Below are positions 13,556-24,368 of a DNA stretch of 64,000 nt, in pieces. Every line of letters begins with the position of its first letter. Positions within the stretch are counted from its first letter, which is position 1. The notes under the pieces were generated by a model. The model did no database searches, was not told the DNA's origin, and worked only from the letters and a program-made list of their open reading frames with translations. Origin of the DNA: Acidobacteriota bacterium (lineage in GTDB: Bacteria > Acidobacteriota > Vicinamibacteria > Vicinamibacterales > JAKQTR01); contig JAPKZO010000032.1 in the NCBI GenBank assembly GCA_026393755.1, positions 1 through 64,000 on the forward strand, read 5' to 3'. The position numbers were made by a program, and so were the translations under genes.

Positions 13556-14365
13556 TCAGCCAACCAGCCACCACCCCAATACCAGGGACGCCACCACCAG
13601 CCGGTACCACGCGAACGCCACCAGCGAGTGGCTGGTCAGGTACTTCAAGAAGTACTTGATTGCCGCGTAGCCCACGACGGCCGAGGTGATCATGCCAACG
13701 AAAAAGATCCCGGCGTCGTCGCGGCCCATCCCGGTCTTGAGCAGATGCAACCCTTCATGGCCCGCCGCCGCCAGGATCGCCGGCACGCCCAGCAGGAACG
13801 AGAACCGGGCGGCGCCCTCGCGGGTCAACCCCAGGAACATGCCCATGGTGATCGTCGCGCCCGATCTCGAGACGCCCGGCACCAGCGCCACCGTCTGCGC
13901 GATGCCAATCGCCAGCCCCTCGCCAGCCGTCAAGGACTCGTCGGCGCGGCTGCGCGATCCGACGCGCTCAACCCAGAAGAACAGCAACGCTCCGAGCGCC
14001 AGCGACACAGACGCCACCAGGGGCGTGCGAAGCTGCTCCTCGATCCGGCCCGCAACCAGCAATCCGACCACCATCACGGGCAGGGTGCCGAGCACCACCA
14101 GTTGAAGCCGTCGCGCCGCCCCCTCTGGGGCTCGCTGGAACACGCCCGCGGCGGCAGCCGCCATCGCGACCAGGTCCCGGCGGAAGAAGACCACCACGGC
14201 GACCAGCGTGCCGACGTGGCAGGCCACGTCGAACGCCATTCCAAGCCGATCGGGGTCCACGCCGAACACCAGCCGGGCCAGAATCAGGTGCGCCGAACTC
14301 GAGACGGGAAGAAACTCCGTCAGGCCTTGCACGACTCCGAGCAGTATCGCTACAACTACAAGCAA
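13556..14365 (-). CDS. uppP: Undecaprenyl-diphosphate phosphatase
   Basis: Integral membrane protein of 269 aa (BacA/UppP family). It dephosphorylates undecaprenyl diphosphate to recycle the lipid carrier for peptidoglycan and surface glycans. Both family motifs are intact: QGLTEFLPVSSSAHL near residue 13 and PGVSRSGATITMG near 165. The start is a TTG at 14365: an in-frame stop lies five codons upstream, with no ATG or GTG between, and a GAGG lies about 10 nt ahead. It probably forms an operon with hppA, 26 bp downstream. Because PPi is a by-product of polymer synthesis, the pairing is metabolically sensible. Confidence 0.94.
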   Translation of the reverse strand: MLVVVAILLGVVQGLTEFLPVSSSAHLILARLVFGVDPDRLGMAFDVACHVGTLVAVVVFFRRDLVAMAAAAAGVFQRAPEGAARRLQLVVLGTLPVMVVGLLVAGRIEEQLRTPLVASVSLALGALLFFWVERVGSRSRADESLTAGEGLAIGIAQTVALVPGVSRSGATITMGMFLGLTREGAARFSFLLGVPAILAAAGHEGLHLLKTGMGRDDAGIFFVGMITSAVVGYAAIKYFLKYLTSHSLVAFAWYRLVVASLVLGWWLVG

Positions 14366-14424
14366 CCGGATTCCGCCTCAGGGACCAGCGCGGCGACGCC
14401 TAGTCCTGCCTGTTGTCTTTCGTC

Positions 14425-14488
14425 ATTCCGGCGACTTGTCCCGCTGTAGCCCCGGAACGATGTGGGGGCGAAGGCGGAACGCCGGAAT
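14425..14488. repeat. Nested palindromic repeat between secF and uppP
   Basis: The outer arms ATTCCGGCG (14425-14433) and CGCCGGAAT (14480-14488) are a perfect 9-bp inverted repeat, resembling the common CATTCCGGC REP arm. Inside lies CTTGTCC near the left and GGGGGCGAAGGCGG near the right, the same ends as the ~75-bp dispersed repeat found at 6675 and 21929. Confidence 0.7.
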
Positions 14489-14510
14489 CCAGCCACGCAG
14501 AACCGAGCTG

Positions 14511-15500
14511 TTACGCACGGTCCCGCTTGTTGTTCTTCTTCTTCGGCCCAGGGTCGACGGAGACCGACGGGGCGACTGGCACCTTCGGCGCGCGCTTGCC
14601 ACGCCAGAACGTGACGATGGCGGCGGCGATGAACACGCTCGAATAAGTGCCCGTGATCGTGCCGACGATCATGGTGAACGCAAAGCCCTTGAGCACCTCT
14701 CCGCCCCAGATATACAGGGCAATGACGCTCATGAGCACGGTGCCGGCGGTGATGATGGTTCGATTCAACGTCTGATTGACGGATCGGTTCACCACCTCGT
14801 CAATCGCGTCACGACGCATCCCCCTGAGGTTTTCCCGAACTCGATCGAAGATCACGATCGTGTCGTTGGTCGAGTAGCCGGTCACCGTCAGAATGGCCGC
14901 GATGACATTGAGCGACATGTCGTAGCGGAAAAACGCCAGGAAGGCCAGCGTCACGAGCAGGTCGTGGAACGTCGCGACAACGGCCCCGACGCCGAAGCTC
15001 AGCCTGAACCGGAAGCCGATGTACACCAGCAATCCCGCCAGCGAGAGCACCGTCGCCCAGAAGCCCTTCTGGGTCAACTCCCGGCCGACGATCGGGCCGA
15101 CCACCTGCGAACCAACCTGTGTGAACCCACCCAGGTTCGCATCCTTGACCGCCTTCACGACCTCGTCAGCCGTCCTGGTGAGGCTGGTGCCCTGCTCTTC
15201 GCCCGAATGGGGCAGCCGCACCATCACCTGGCGCTGCGATTCGTCGCCGTAGCGCTGGACCACGATGTTCTGCCCGCCGCCGCCGACCTTCTCGGCATCG
15301 AGGGCCGATCGCACCTGTTCGATGCTCGGGGTCTGGTCGAACTTGAGGATGACGATGGTGCCGCCGGAGAATTCGACACCGAGGGCCAAACCCTTGGTGG
15401 CGATGACGCCGATGCCCGCCGCGATGACAATCCACGACAGGATCAGCGCGTGCCAGCGCCATCTGAGGAAGTTGTAGTTCGGATTATGGAAGATCTGCAT
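14511..15500 (-). CDS. secF: Protein translocase subunit SecF
   Basis: Protein of 329 aa. A first membrane helix near residues 17-36 is followed by GLALGVEFSGGT, the SecF signature, then a periplasmic P1 domain and five more helices. The RND-type helices contain TVTGYSTNDTIVIFDRVREN near 205. With SecD it uses the proton gradient to pull secreted proteins out of the Sec channel on the periplasmic side. It follows secD by 18 bp. The C-terminus is Lys/Arg-rich. Confidence 0.96.
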   Translation of the reverse strand: MQIFHNPNYNFLRWRWHALILSWIVIAAGIGVIATKGLALGVEFSGGTIVILKFDQTPSIEQVRSALDAEKVGGGGQNIVVQRYGDESQRQVMVRLPHSGEEQGTSLTRTADEVVKAVKDANLGGFTQVGSQVVGPIVGRELTQKGFWATVLSLAGLLVYIGFRFRLSFGVGAVVATFHDLLVTLAFLAFFRYDMSLNVIAAILTVTGYSTNDTIVIFDRVRENLRGMRRDAIDEVVNRSVNQTLNRTIITAGTVLMSVIALYIWGGEVLKGFAFTMIVGTITGTYSSVFIAAAIVTFWRGKRAPKVPVAPSVSVDPGPKKKNNKRDRA

Positions 15501-15518
15501 GGTGCCAGCCGTTGTTCG

Positions 15519-17102
15519 CTAGATGCTCAGCGTCTGGACCTTTCGGCCCGACAGAACCAGCTCGAAAATCGTCTTCGAGACAAATGTGGACGTAAACAGG
15601 TTGGCCACCAACCCGATCGACAACGTGGTGGCAAACCCGCGGATCGGACCGGTGCCGAACTGGAACAGGAAGGCCGCCGAAATCAGCGACGCGATGTGCG
15701 TATCGAGCAGGGTGAGGAAGACCCGGCTGAAGCCCGCATCGAGCGCCTGACGCACGCCCCGCTTCGCGGCGAGTTCCTCCTTGATGCGCTCGAAGATCAG
15801 CACGTTCGAATCCACGCCGATGCCCATCGTCAGCACGAAGCCCGCGATGCCCGGCAACGTCATGGTCGCCCCGAGATAGGCCATCAGCCCGAGCAGGATC
15901 GTGAGGTTGAAGCACAACACCACGATCGCGTTGATGCCTGACAGCTTGTAGTAGACCAGCATGAACAGCATGATCAGCAACAAGCCCACCGCTGATGCGA
16001 TGACGCCGGACCGGATCGAGTCGGCACCGAGCGTCGGGCCGACCGTGTTCTTTTCGAGGTACGTGAGCGACGCCGGCAGCGCGCCCGACCGCAGCACGAG
16101 CGAGAGATCCTGGACCTCCTGCTGCGTGAAGGCGCCGCCTGAGATGCGGCCCTCGTCGGTGATCCGGCTTTCAATGTTCGGCGCCGACTGGACCCGCCCG
16201 TCCAGGATGATCGCCAGGCGGCGGCCGATATTCTCGCCGGTCGCCTTGCCGAATTTCCGGGCGCCGTCCTGATTCAGCGAGAAACTGACCGCCGGCCGGC
16301 CAGTCTCGTCGATGGTCGGCTTGGCGTTCCGCAGGTCGCGCCCCGTCACCACCGCGACTTTCCGGACCAGATAGAACACCGTCTCGGCCCGCTCACCGCG
16401 CTGCGACGAATCGCCCACGCCGGGCACGACTTCCATGTTGTTGGGAATCGCCCCGCTGCGAGACTGGAGCAGATTCTCCTTGGTCCCGGCGGGACCGTCT
16501 TCGACGATCTTCAGCTCGAGCAGCGCCGTCGACCGGATGATCTCCTCTGCGCGCGCCACCTCGGTGATCCCCGGCAGTTCAACGATGATCTGGTCGTTGT
16601 TGGTGCCCGTCTGCGCGATCACCGGCTCGGCCACGCCCAGCTCGTTCACGCGCCGTTCGATGGTCTGCCGCGCCTGGGTCACCGCGTCTTCACGCAACTG
16701 CACGACCACGTTCGGCTTCATCGTGAAGGTGTAAGTGCCGCCGACGCCGGATTCCCGGTTGTAGGAGGCCTGCACTTCGTTGGCCGCCTCGCGGAACGCG
16801 CCGTCCTGATTCTGCGGGATGCCCTCAACCTTGAACTGCATCGGGGGCATCACCGTGAAGACCGCGCTGGAAATCCCCTTGCCGTCCACCGTCTCCCGCA
16901 GCTGCTCCATGGTGGTCTCTGTATCGAGACGCAGGGCGTCGTCGGTGTTGACGCGGAGCACGAGGTGCACGCCACCTTTGAGGTCAAGCCCCAGCTTCAG
17001 CCGGATGCCTTCGAAGGGATACGGGTAGAGCGGATAAAAAAACCAGGCCGCGGCGACGAGCACCACGAGCGAGGTCAGCACCCTCATGCGCTGGTTCTTC
17101 AT
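15519..17102 (-). CDS. secD: Protein translocase subunit SecD
   Basis: Protein of 527 aa. An N-terminal helix (LTSLVVLVAAAWFFYPLYP) is followed by GLDLKGGVHLVL (the D1 motif), the large periplasmic P1 region and five C-terminal helices with GFVLTMGIGVDSNVLIFERIKEE. It partners SecF and YajC in the SecDF-YajC complex. The gap after yajC is only 4 bp, so it is co-transcribed with tgt-yajC. Confidence 0.96.
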   Translation of the reverse strand: MKNQRMRVLTSLVVLVAAAWFFYPLYPYPFEGIRLKLGLDLKGGVHLVLRVNTDDALRLDTETTMEQLRETVDGKGISSAVFTVMPPMQFKVEGIPQNQDGAFREAANEVQASYNRESGVGGTYTFTMKPNVVVQLREDAVTQARQTIERRVNELGVAEPVIAQTGTNNDQIIVELPGITEVARAEEIIRSTALLELKIVEDGPAGTKENLLQSRSGAIPNNMEVVPGVGDSSQRGERAETVFYLVRKVAVVTGRDLRNAKPTIDETGRPAVSFSLNQDGARKFGKATGENIGRRLAIILDGRVQSAPNIESRITDEGRISGGAFTQQEVQDLSLVLRSGALPASLTYLEKNTVGPTLGADSIRSGVIASAVGLLLIMLFMLVYYKLSGINAIVVLCFNLTILLGLMAYLGATMTLPGIAGFVLTMGIGVDSNVLIFERIKEELAAKRGVRQALDAGFSRVFLTLLDTHIASLISAAFLFQFGTGPIRGFATTLSIGLVANLFTSTFVSKTIFELVLSGRKVQTLSI

Positions 17103-17106
17103 ATGT

Positions 17107-19872
<2,766 letters not shown>

Positions 19873-19876
<4 letters not shown>

Positions 19877-21423
19877 TCACTCGCGGCCAGACCCGATGGG
19901 TCGTCGCAGCGCTCGCGCTGACGATCGCGTCGATTGCCGGCGGCCATGCGGCCATGGCGCCGATCAAGGGGCTGACGAACGCGCAAGGCCTGGCGCGGGC
20001 CTACAACCTGGTTTACGACGCGGACTTCAAAGCGGCCGAGGTTGAATTGGCCCGCGCCTGCGGACCCGCGCCGAGCGAAGCGTGCGATGTCGTTCGCGCA
20101 GCGTCCCTCTGGTGGCAGATCTATCTCGACCTGGACAATCACAGCCTCGATGACACGTTCCTCGCGCGGGTGGCCGAGACGATCCGGCGGTGCGACCAGT
20201 GGACCTCGCGTGAGCCCGAACGGGCGGAGGCGTGGTTCTACCTGGGTGCCGCCTACGGCTCGCGCGTGCAGTATCACGCGCAGCGATTCCAGTTTCTGGC
20301 CGCCGCACGCGACGGCAAGCGCATCAAGAACGCGCTCGAGAAGGCGCTCTCGCTCGACAGCCAGATTCAGGACGCCAATTTCGGCATCGGCATGTACGAG
20401 TACTACGCCGACACCGCTCCGGCCGTGTTCAAGTTTCTCCGATGGCTGCTGCTGCTGCCCGGAGGCGACAAGGTCAACGGCCTGCGACAGATGGTCCAGA
20501 CCAGGAACCAGGGTGTGCTGCTGAAGAGCGATGCCGCGTATCAGCTGCATTTCATCTATCTCTGGTACGAGAAGAACCCGGACGGCGCCCTGGAGCTGCT
20601 CGAAGAATTGCGAGCCCGCCATCCGCACAATCCGATGTTCCTGCTGAATGTCGCGCAGCTGCACGAGATCTACCGGAGCGATCGGATCGCCGCGCTCGAG
20701 GCGTATCGCTCACTGGTGGACGGGGCACGCGGCGGCAGTCTCCGGGAGGCCGAACTGGCGGAAACATGGGGCCGCCTCGGCGCCGCCGATCAGTTGGACG
20801 CGCTGGCCGAGTCCGATCGGGCCGTCGACGAGCTCCGCCTCGTCCTCGAGCGCCGGCCCGCGAAACCGTTCGGCGCGATCGCCAGGGCGCACTTGGGACT
20901 TGGCCGCGCGTACGATCGGCTCGGGTGGCGCGACAAGGCTGTTGCGGAGTTTGTGGCCGCGCGGGTCACTGCGCCGCCTGACGATCCGCTCGAAGTCCGC
21001 AAGGCGGCCAGCGACGGGTTGTCCCGAACACCAGACGCGCGCACGACCGAGGCGTACCGGCTCTCACTCGAAGGATGGCGCAGCTTCGAACGGGGCGCGC
21101 TCGGTGAAGCCGCCCGGCAACTCGATCGCGCGGTTGCCCTCAGGCCTGGCGACGGCGTCCATCGATTCCGGCGGGGCCGCGTGCTGGAAGCCACCGGGGA
21201 TCGGGCTCGCGCGCTGGTGGATTTCGAACAGGCCCTGAAGGCGCGGCCGGCGCCGCCGGCGCCGTTTGTCGCCGGTTCGTTCGCCGGGTGCGGCCGGCTG
21301 TACGAAGCGGCAGGCGATCGCGCGCGCGCCATCTCGAACTACACGTGGGCCACGCGCGTCGGCGGGGCCGACGCGTCGACCCGCGCTGCGGCCACGCAAG
21401 CGCTGGCCCGCCTTCGCCGCTAG
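19873..21423 (+). CDS. Secreted TPR-repeat protein of unknown function
   Basis: Protein of 516 aa. An N-terminal signal (VVAALALTIASIAGGHAAMA) is followed by helical repeats. Those near the C-terminus (ALGEAARQLDRAVALRPGDGVHRFRRGRVLEATGDRARALVDFEQAL) are clear TPRs. It is probably periplasmic or membrane-associated. Start and ddl stop overlap (ATGA), so it is co-translated with a cell-wall enzyme. No catalytic motif is seen and I cannot name a partner. Confidence 0.8.
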
Positions 21424-21490
21424 CGCCGCATTTCCCTCGCGCTGAGCGTGATGCATCGGAAGAATTTGATCGCCCTCCGTCACTTTGTGC

Positions 21491-21518
21491 TTGACATCGT
21501 ATTTTTCTCACCCATAAT
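21491..21518 (+). promoter_or_regulatory. Strong sigma70-type promoter of the first 17-residue peptide gene
   Basis: A perfect TTGACA (21491-21496) is followed by a 16-bp AT-rich spacer and CATAAT (21513-21518). The expected leader is about 87 nt. It is one of the most AT-rich stretches in the window, which suggests high expression. Confidence 0.75.
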
Positions 21519-21611
21519 CTACATATTGTATGAGCCTGGATTGCTCAGCCCAGTGCTTGTGATCGTTCGAAGACGGTAACCAGCTGGGCAGCTACAATCC
21601 TAGGAGGACAA

Positions 21612-21665
21612 ATGGCGAAGAAGACTGCGAAGAAGGCCACCAAGAAGGCGGCCAAGAAGCGCTAA
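21612..21665 (+). CDS. 17-residue lysine-rich peptide, copy 1
   Basis: Encodes MAKKTAKKATKKAAKKR: four xKKx tetrads with eight Lys and one Arg. AGGAGG (21602-21607) lies 4 nt before the ATG, a strong promoter lies upstream and a textbook terminator follows 16 bp after the stop. The sequence resembles the Lys/Ala tails of histone H1-like bacterial proteins, so binding to DNA, RNA or another polyanion is a reasonable inference, not a demonstrated role. An identical peptide is encoded at 21773 with seven synonymous codon changes. Too short for routine gene callers. Confidence 0.8.
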   Translation: MAKKTAKKATKKAAKKR

Positions 21666-21681
21666 GCGCTTCACTCGATCA

Positions 21682-21707
21682 CGGGGGTGGCTTCACCCCC
21701 GTTTTTT
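21682..21707 (+). terminator. Rho-independent terminator after peptide gene 1
   Basis: CGGGGGTG (21682-21689) pairs with CACCCCCG (21694-21701) around a GCTT loop and is followed by six T. It ends the short transcript starting near 21525. Confidence 0.93.
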
Positions 21708-21772
21708 GCGTCCAACCTCCCGGCAGACGGGAGTTCCTGCTCACACGATAAACGCCGAAGGGGGGGATGAAG

Positions 21773-21826
21773 ATGGCGAAGAAGACCGCAAAGAAAGCGA
21801 CGAAGAAGGCCGCGAAGAAGCGCTAG
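21773..21826 (+). CDS. 17-residue lysine-rich peptide, copy 2
   Basis: Encodes the same MAKKTAKKATKKAAKKR as the gene at 21612. The codons differ at seven positions, all synonymous, and the stop is TAG instead of TAA. A purine run (GAAGGGGGGG) precedes the start; an in-frame ATG two codons earlier (21767) could add Met-Lys. No convincing promoter is seen between the first terminator and this gene, so it may rely on readthrough or an unrecognised promoter. A terminator follows 22 bp downstream. Confidence 0.78.
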   Translation: MAKKTAKKATKKAAKKR

Positions 21827-21848
21827 GCCTTGTTGAGTCGTGAACGCG

Positions 21849-21878
21849 AGGGGGCGGCAGTCGCCCCCTTTGTTTTTT
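21849..21878 (+). terminator. Rho-independent terminator after peptide gene 2
   Basis: AGGGGGCG (21849-21856) pairs with CGCCCCCT (21862-21869) around a 5-nt loop, followed by TTG and six T. It is independent in sequence from the first terminator, apart from the G-rich stem style. Confidence 0.9.
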
Positions 21879-21928
21879 CCGGCCGCATGATCTCAATGCA
21901 CATTCGCACGGCCGGGACCCGTCGTAGC

Positions 21929-22003
21929 CTTGTCCGCCTCCGCGCCAAGCGCTACGGCCGGACCTCGACGAAGCTCGAAGAGCGACGTCGGGGCGAAGGC
22001 GGG
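21929..22003. repeat. Dispersed ~75-bp repeat, copy 2
   Basis: Starts CTTGTCCGCCTCCGCG and ends GTCGGGGCGAAGGCGGG. It is clearly homologous along its whole length to 6675-6750. It ends just before the stop codon of the HEAT/cyclophilin gene (minus strand). Confidence 0.78.
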
Positions 22004-22005
22004 CC

Positions 22006-24183
22006 TCATTTCACTGTCAGTTCGATCCCGTCCCACGTCTTCACGCGGCGGATGACGTCCCACTGCTGCAGCCGATCCACGCACTCCATGCCGGCAACGA
22101 CGTGACCAAACACGGTGTAGCGCCCATCCAGGTGCGGCTGCGGAGAGTGCGTGATGAAGAACTGGCTGCCACCGGTATCCGCCCAGTCGAGCGCCATGCC
22201 CACCGTGCCGCGCAGGAACGGGCGCTCGTTCAATTCGTCACGAATCGTGTAGCCCGGGCTTCCCTCGCCGTCGCCGCGCGGGTCGCCGTCCTGCACGACG
22301 AAGTTCGCGACCACGCGATGAATGGCCACACCTGAAAAGGCGCCACTGCGCGCCAGGGCGAGGAAGTTCGCCGCCGTCAGCGGGGCATCCAGCACAGCCA
22401 GTTCGATTTCGATCGTGCCCTTGTCGGTCTCGAGAAACACGTGAGGCGACACGGGCGGCGACACGAGCGACGGCGATGCGTAGTAATCGGTCGACGGCCC
22501 CGGAGCCGGGCGGATGGCCGCGCTGAGGTCGGAGGCCGGATCGAGATCGCGCGCGAGGGCGAGCGCCCTCACGCGCACGGCCCAGTCGCGGTCGCCGAGC
22601 GCTTGCTTCAACACCGGCATGACGGCGCCGGATCCGTACTTGGTGAGCGCGCCGAGTGCCGCCGTTCTCGCCTGGTACATGCCGTCGCCCAGGCCGGCGC
22701 GGTACGCCTCGGCCAGGGCCGCGTCCCCGCCCTGAAGCTTCATCTCCCCGATGGCGGTGGCCGCAGCCGCCCGGACCATCACATCCTCGTGCTTCAGCAG
22801 GCGAAGCAGGGTCGGTCCGAGATCGGGTGGATGCAACCTGGCGAGCGCCTCGACGACCGCAGGGATCACGCGCGCGTCCCGATCCCCGAGCATCACGGTC
22901 AGACGCGGCACAGCGACCGCGGGATCCAGCGTCGCGACGATCGACGCGAGAGCGGCGCGGACGCTCCAGTGCGGGTCGGCGTCGAGACTCGAGAGCACCA
23001 TGAGGAACGTGTCCGGATCGACCTGCCGCATCGCACGCAAGGCCGCCGCGCGCATCGAGGGCCAGGGATCTGCGGCCAGCTCGATCAGACGATCGATCGA
23101 GCCGCCACCGCCAAGCGCACCCAGCGCCGCAACGGTCTCGAGCCGGAGGTTGGGGTCGAGGAGGGGTGTCTGCAGCAGCCCTCGAATGACGGTTGCGCTT
23201 TCCGGCGCGCCCAACTGCCCGAGCGCCCGGATCGCCGCCACGGCGGCTCGAGGATCCTGCTGCCAGCCCTGGGCCCGCAAGGCGAGCGCGGCTACGGCCC
23301 GGCCGTCCTTAATGGTCTGCAAGCCTCGCGCGGCGAACGCGCGGGTCAGACTGCCGCTGCCGCCGAGCCACGTCATCAGCGCGGGCACGAATCGCTTGTC
23401 GTCGGTGCGCGACAACGCGTACGCGACCGGCCACCACCGCGCCCGAGGCTGTCCTGCCGCATCCAGCACGACCGACGCGAGGGCGTCGTAAGCCTTCAGC
23501 CTCGCCAGTGCGTAAATGCCCAACCGAAACGCGTCGACGCCCGGTAACTGCGGGTCAGTCAGGTCGTCCGGATCGAGCGTCGCCACCGAACTGGCCGCCA
23601 ACTGCCGGGCCGCCATGGCGGCAACGGCCGGCGCGGACGCGGCATCTCCGACGAGGCCCAGCGCCTCAGCGGCGCGACCCTGCACCAGCGGCGACGGGTC
23701 GCCCAGCGCCGTCCGGAGGGGTTCGATCGCGGCGCGCTGCCCGATCAGGCCGAGCGCAAACGCCGCCATCTGCCTGACCTCTGGCTCCGCATCGGAGGCC
23801 AGAATCTTCGCGAGCGGCGCGACGCCTTCCACGAGTCCGACGCGGCCGATCGCGAGCGCGGCGCGCCGTCGCACCCGTCCCTCACCGTCGCCGAGCAACC
23901 GCACCAGGTCTGGCGACGCGACAACCACCGGGGACGCAGCGATTGTGCGGCCAGCCTTGCGGCCGGTCGCGCGGGGGGGCGGTGCCGGGGCAGCCGGAGC
24001 GGGCGGCGGCGGATCGCGCAGGATCCGCTGATCTTCGAGCCTCAGCATCCACGCGAGTTTCTGTTCGTACGTCGGTGGTGCCAACGGCCCGGCCGGCTGC
24101 GCGGACGCGGGGACCGCGGCCATCGCCCACCATATCGCCACGGCGGCGACAGCGCCGATGTGACACCGGCGACGATCGCGCAC
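22006..24183 (-). CDS. Secreted HEAT-repeat protein fused to a cyclophilin-type peptidyl-prolyl isomerase
   Basis: Protein of about 725 aa if the GTG at 24183 is used; the frame stays open further upstream but that part is Arg-rich and does not look coding. A signal segment (AVAAVAIWWAMAAVPASAQ) is followed by a Pro/Ala linker. Many HEAT repeats span about 90-560 (for example DGEGRVRRRAALAIGRVG, EPEVRQMAAFALGLIG, DPSPLVQGRAAEALGLVG). The C-terminal 145 residues are a bacterial cyclophilin with FSGVAIHRVVANFVVQDGDP, GGSQFFITHSPQPHLDG and YTVFGHVVAGMECVD. It should act in the periplasm as a scaffolded prolyl isomerase/chaperone. The start codon is uncertain. Confidence 0.85.
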   Translation of the reverse strand: MRDRRRCHIGAVAAVAIWWAMAAVPASAQPAGPLAPPTYEQKLAWMLRLEDQRILRDPPPPAPAAPAPPPRATGRKAGRTIAASPVVVASPDLVRLLGDGEGRVRRRAALAIGRVGLVEGVAPLAKILASDAEPEVRQMAAFALGLIGQRAAIEPLRTALGDPSPLVQGRAAEALGLVGDAASAPAVAAMAARQLAASSVATLDPDDLTDPQLPGVDAFRLGIYALARLKAYDALASVVLDAAGQPRARWWPVAYALSRTDDKRFVPALMTWLGGSGSLTRAFAARGLQTIKDGRAVAALALRAQGWQQDPRAAVAAIRALGQLGAPESATVIRGLLQTPLLDPNLRLETVAALGALGGGGSIDRLIELAADPWPSMRAAALRAMRQVDPDTFLMVLSSLDADPHWSVRAALASIVATLDPAVAVPRLTVMLGDRDARVIPAVVEALARLHPPDLGPTLLRLLKHEDVMVRAAAATAIGEMKLQGGDAALAEAYRAGLGDGMYQARTAALGALTKYGSGAVMPVLKQALGDRDWAVRVRALALARDLDPASDLSAAIRPAPGPSTDYYASPSLVSPPVSPHVFLETDKGTIEIELAVLDAPLTAANFLALARSGAFSGVAIHRVVANFVVQDGDPRGDGEGSPGYTIRDELNERPFLRGTVGMALDWADTGGSQFFITHSPQPHLDGRYTVFGHVVAGMECVDRLQQWDVIRRVKTWDGIELTVK

Positions 24184-24368
24184 GGGCGCGCGGCCGCTAG
24201 CAGCCCGTGGTGGAAGTCGGTCGTCGCATCGAGACCGTCGATGCGCCCGGATCGCAAGGCGCGAAACGCGAGAATATCGGGAATATTCGAGCGTTGAGCA
24301 ACGCGGCGAGGCGGGATGCAGCGTCGGTCGAATGCAGACTGACTTCCACCACGGGCTGCTAGGGGCGT

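Noticed and set aside
14208-15941. 577-codon plus-strand open frame opposite secF/secD
   Set aside because: A shadow frame with biased Arg/Gln/His content and no domain, running across two well-defined genes and their gap.
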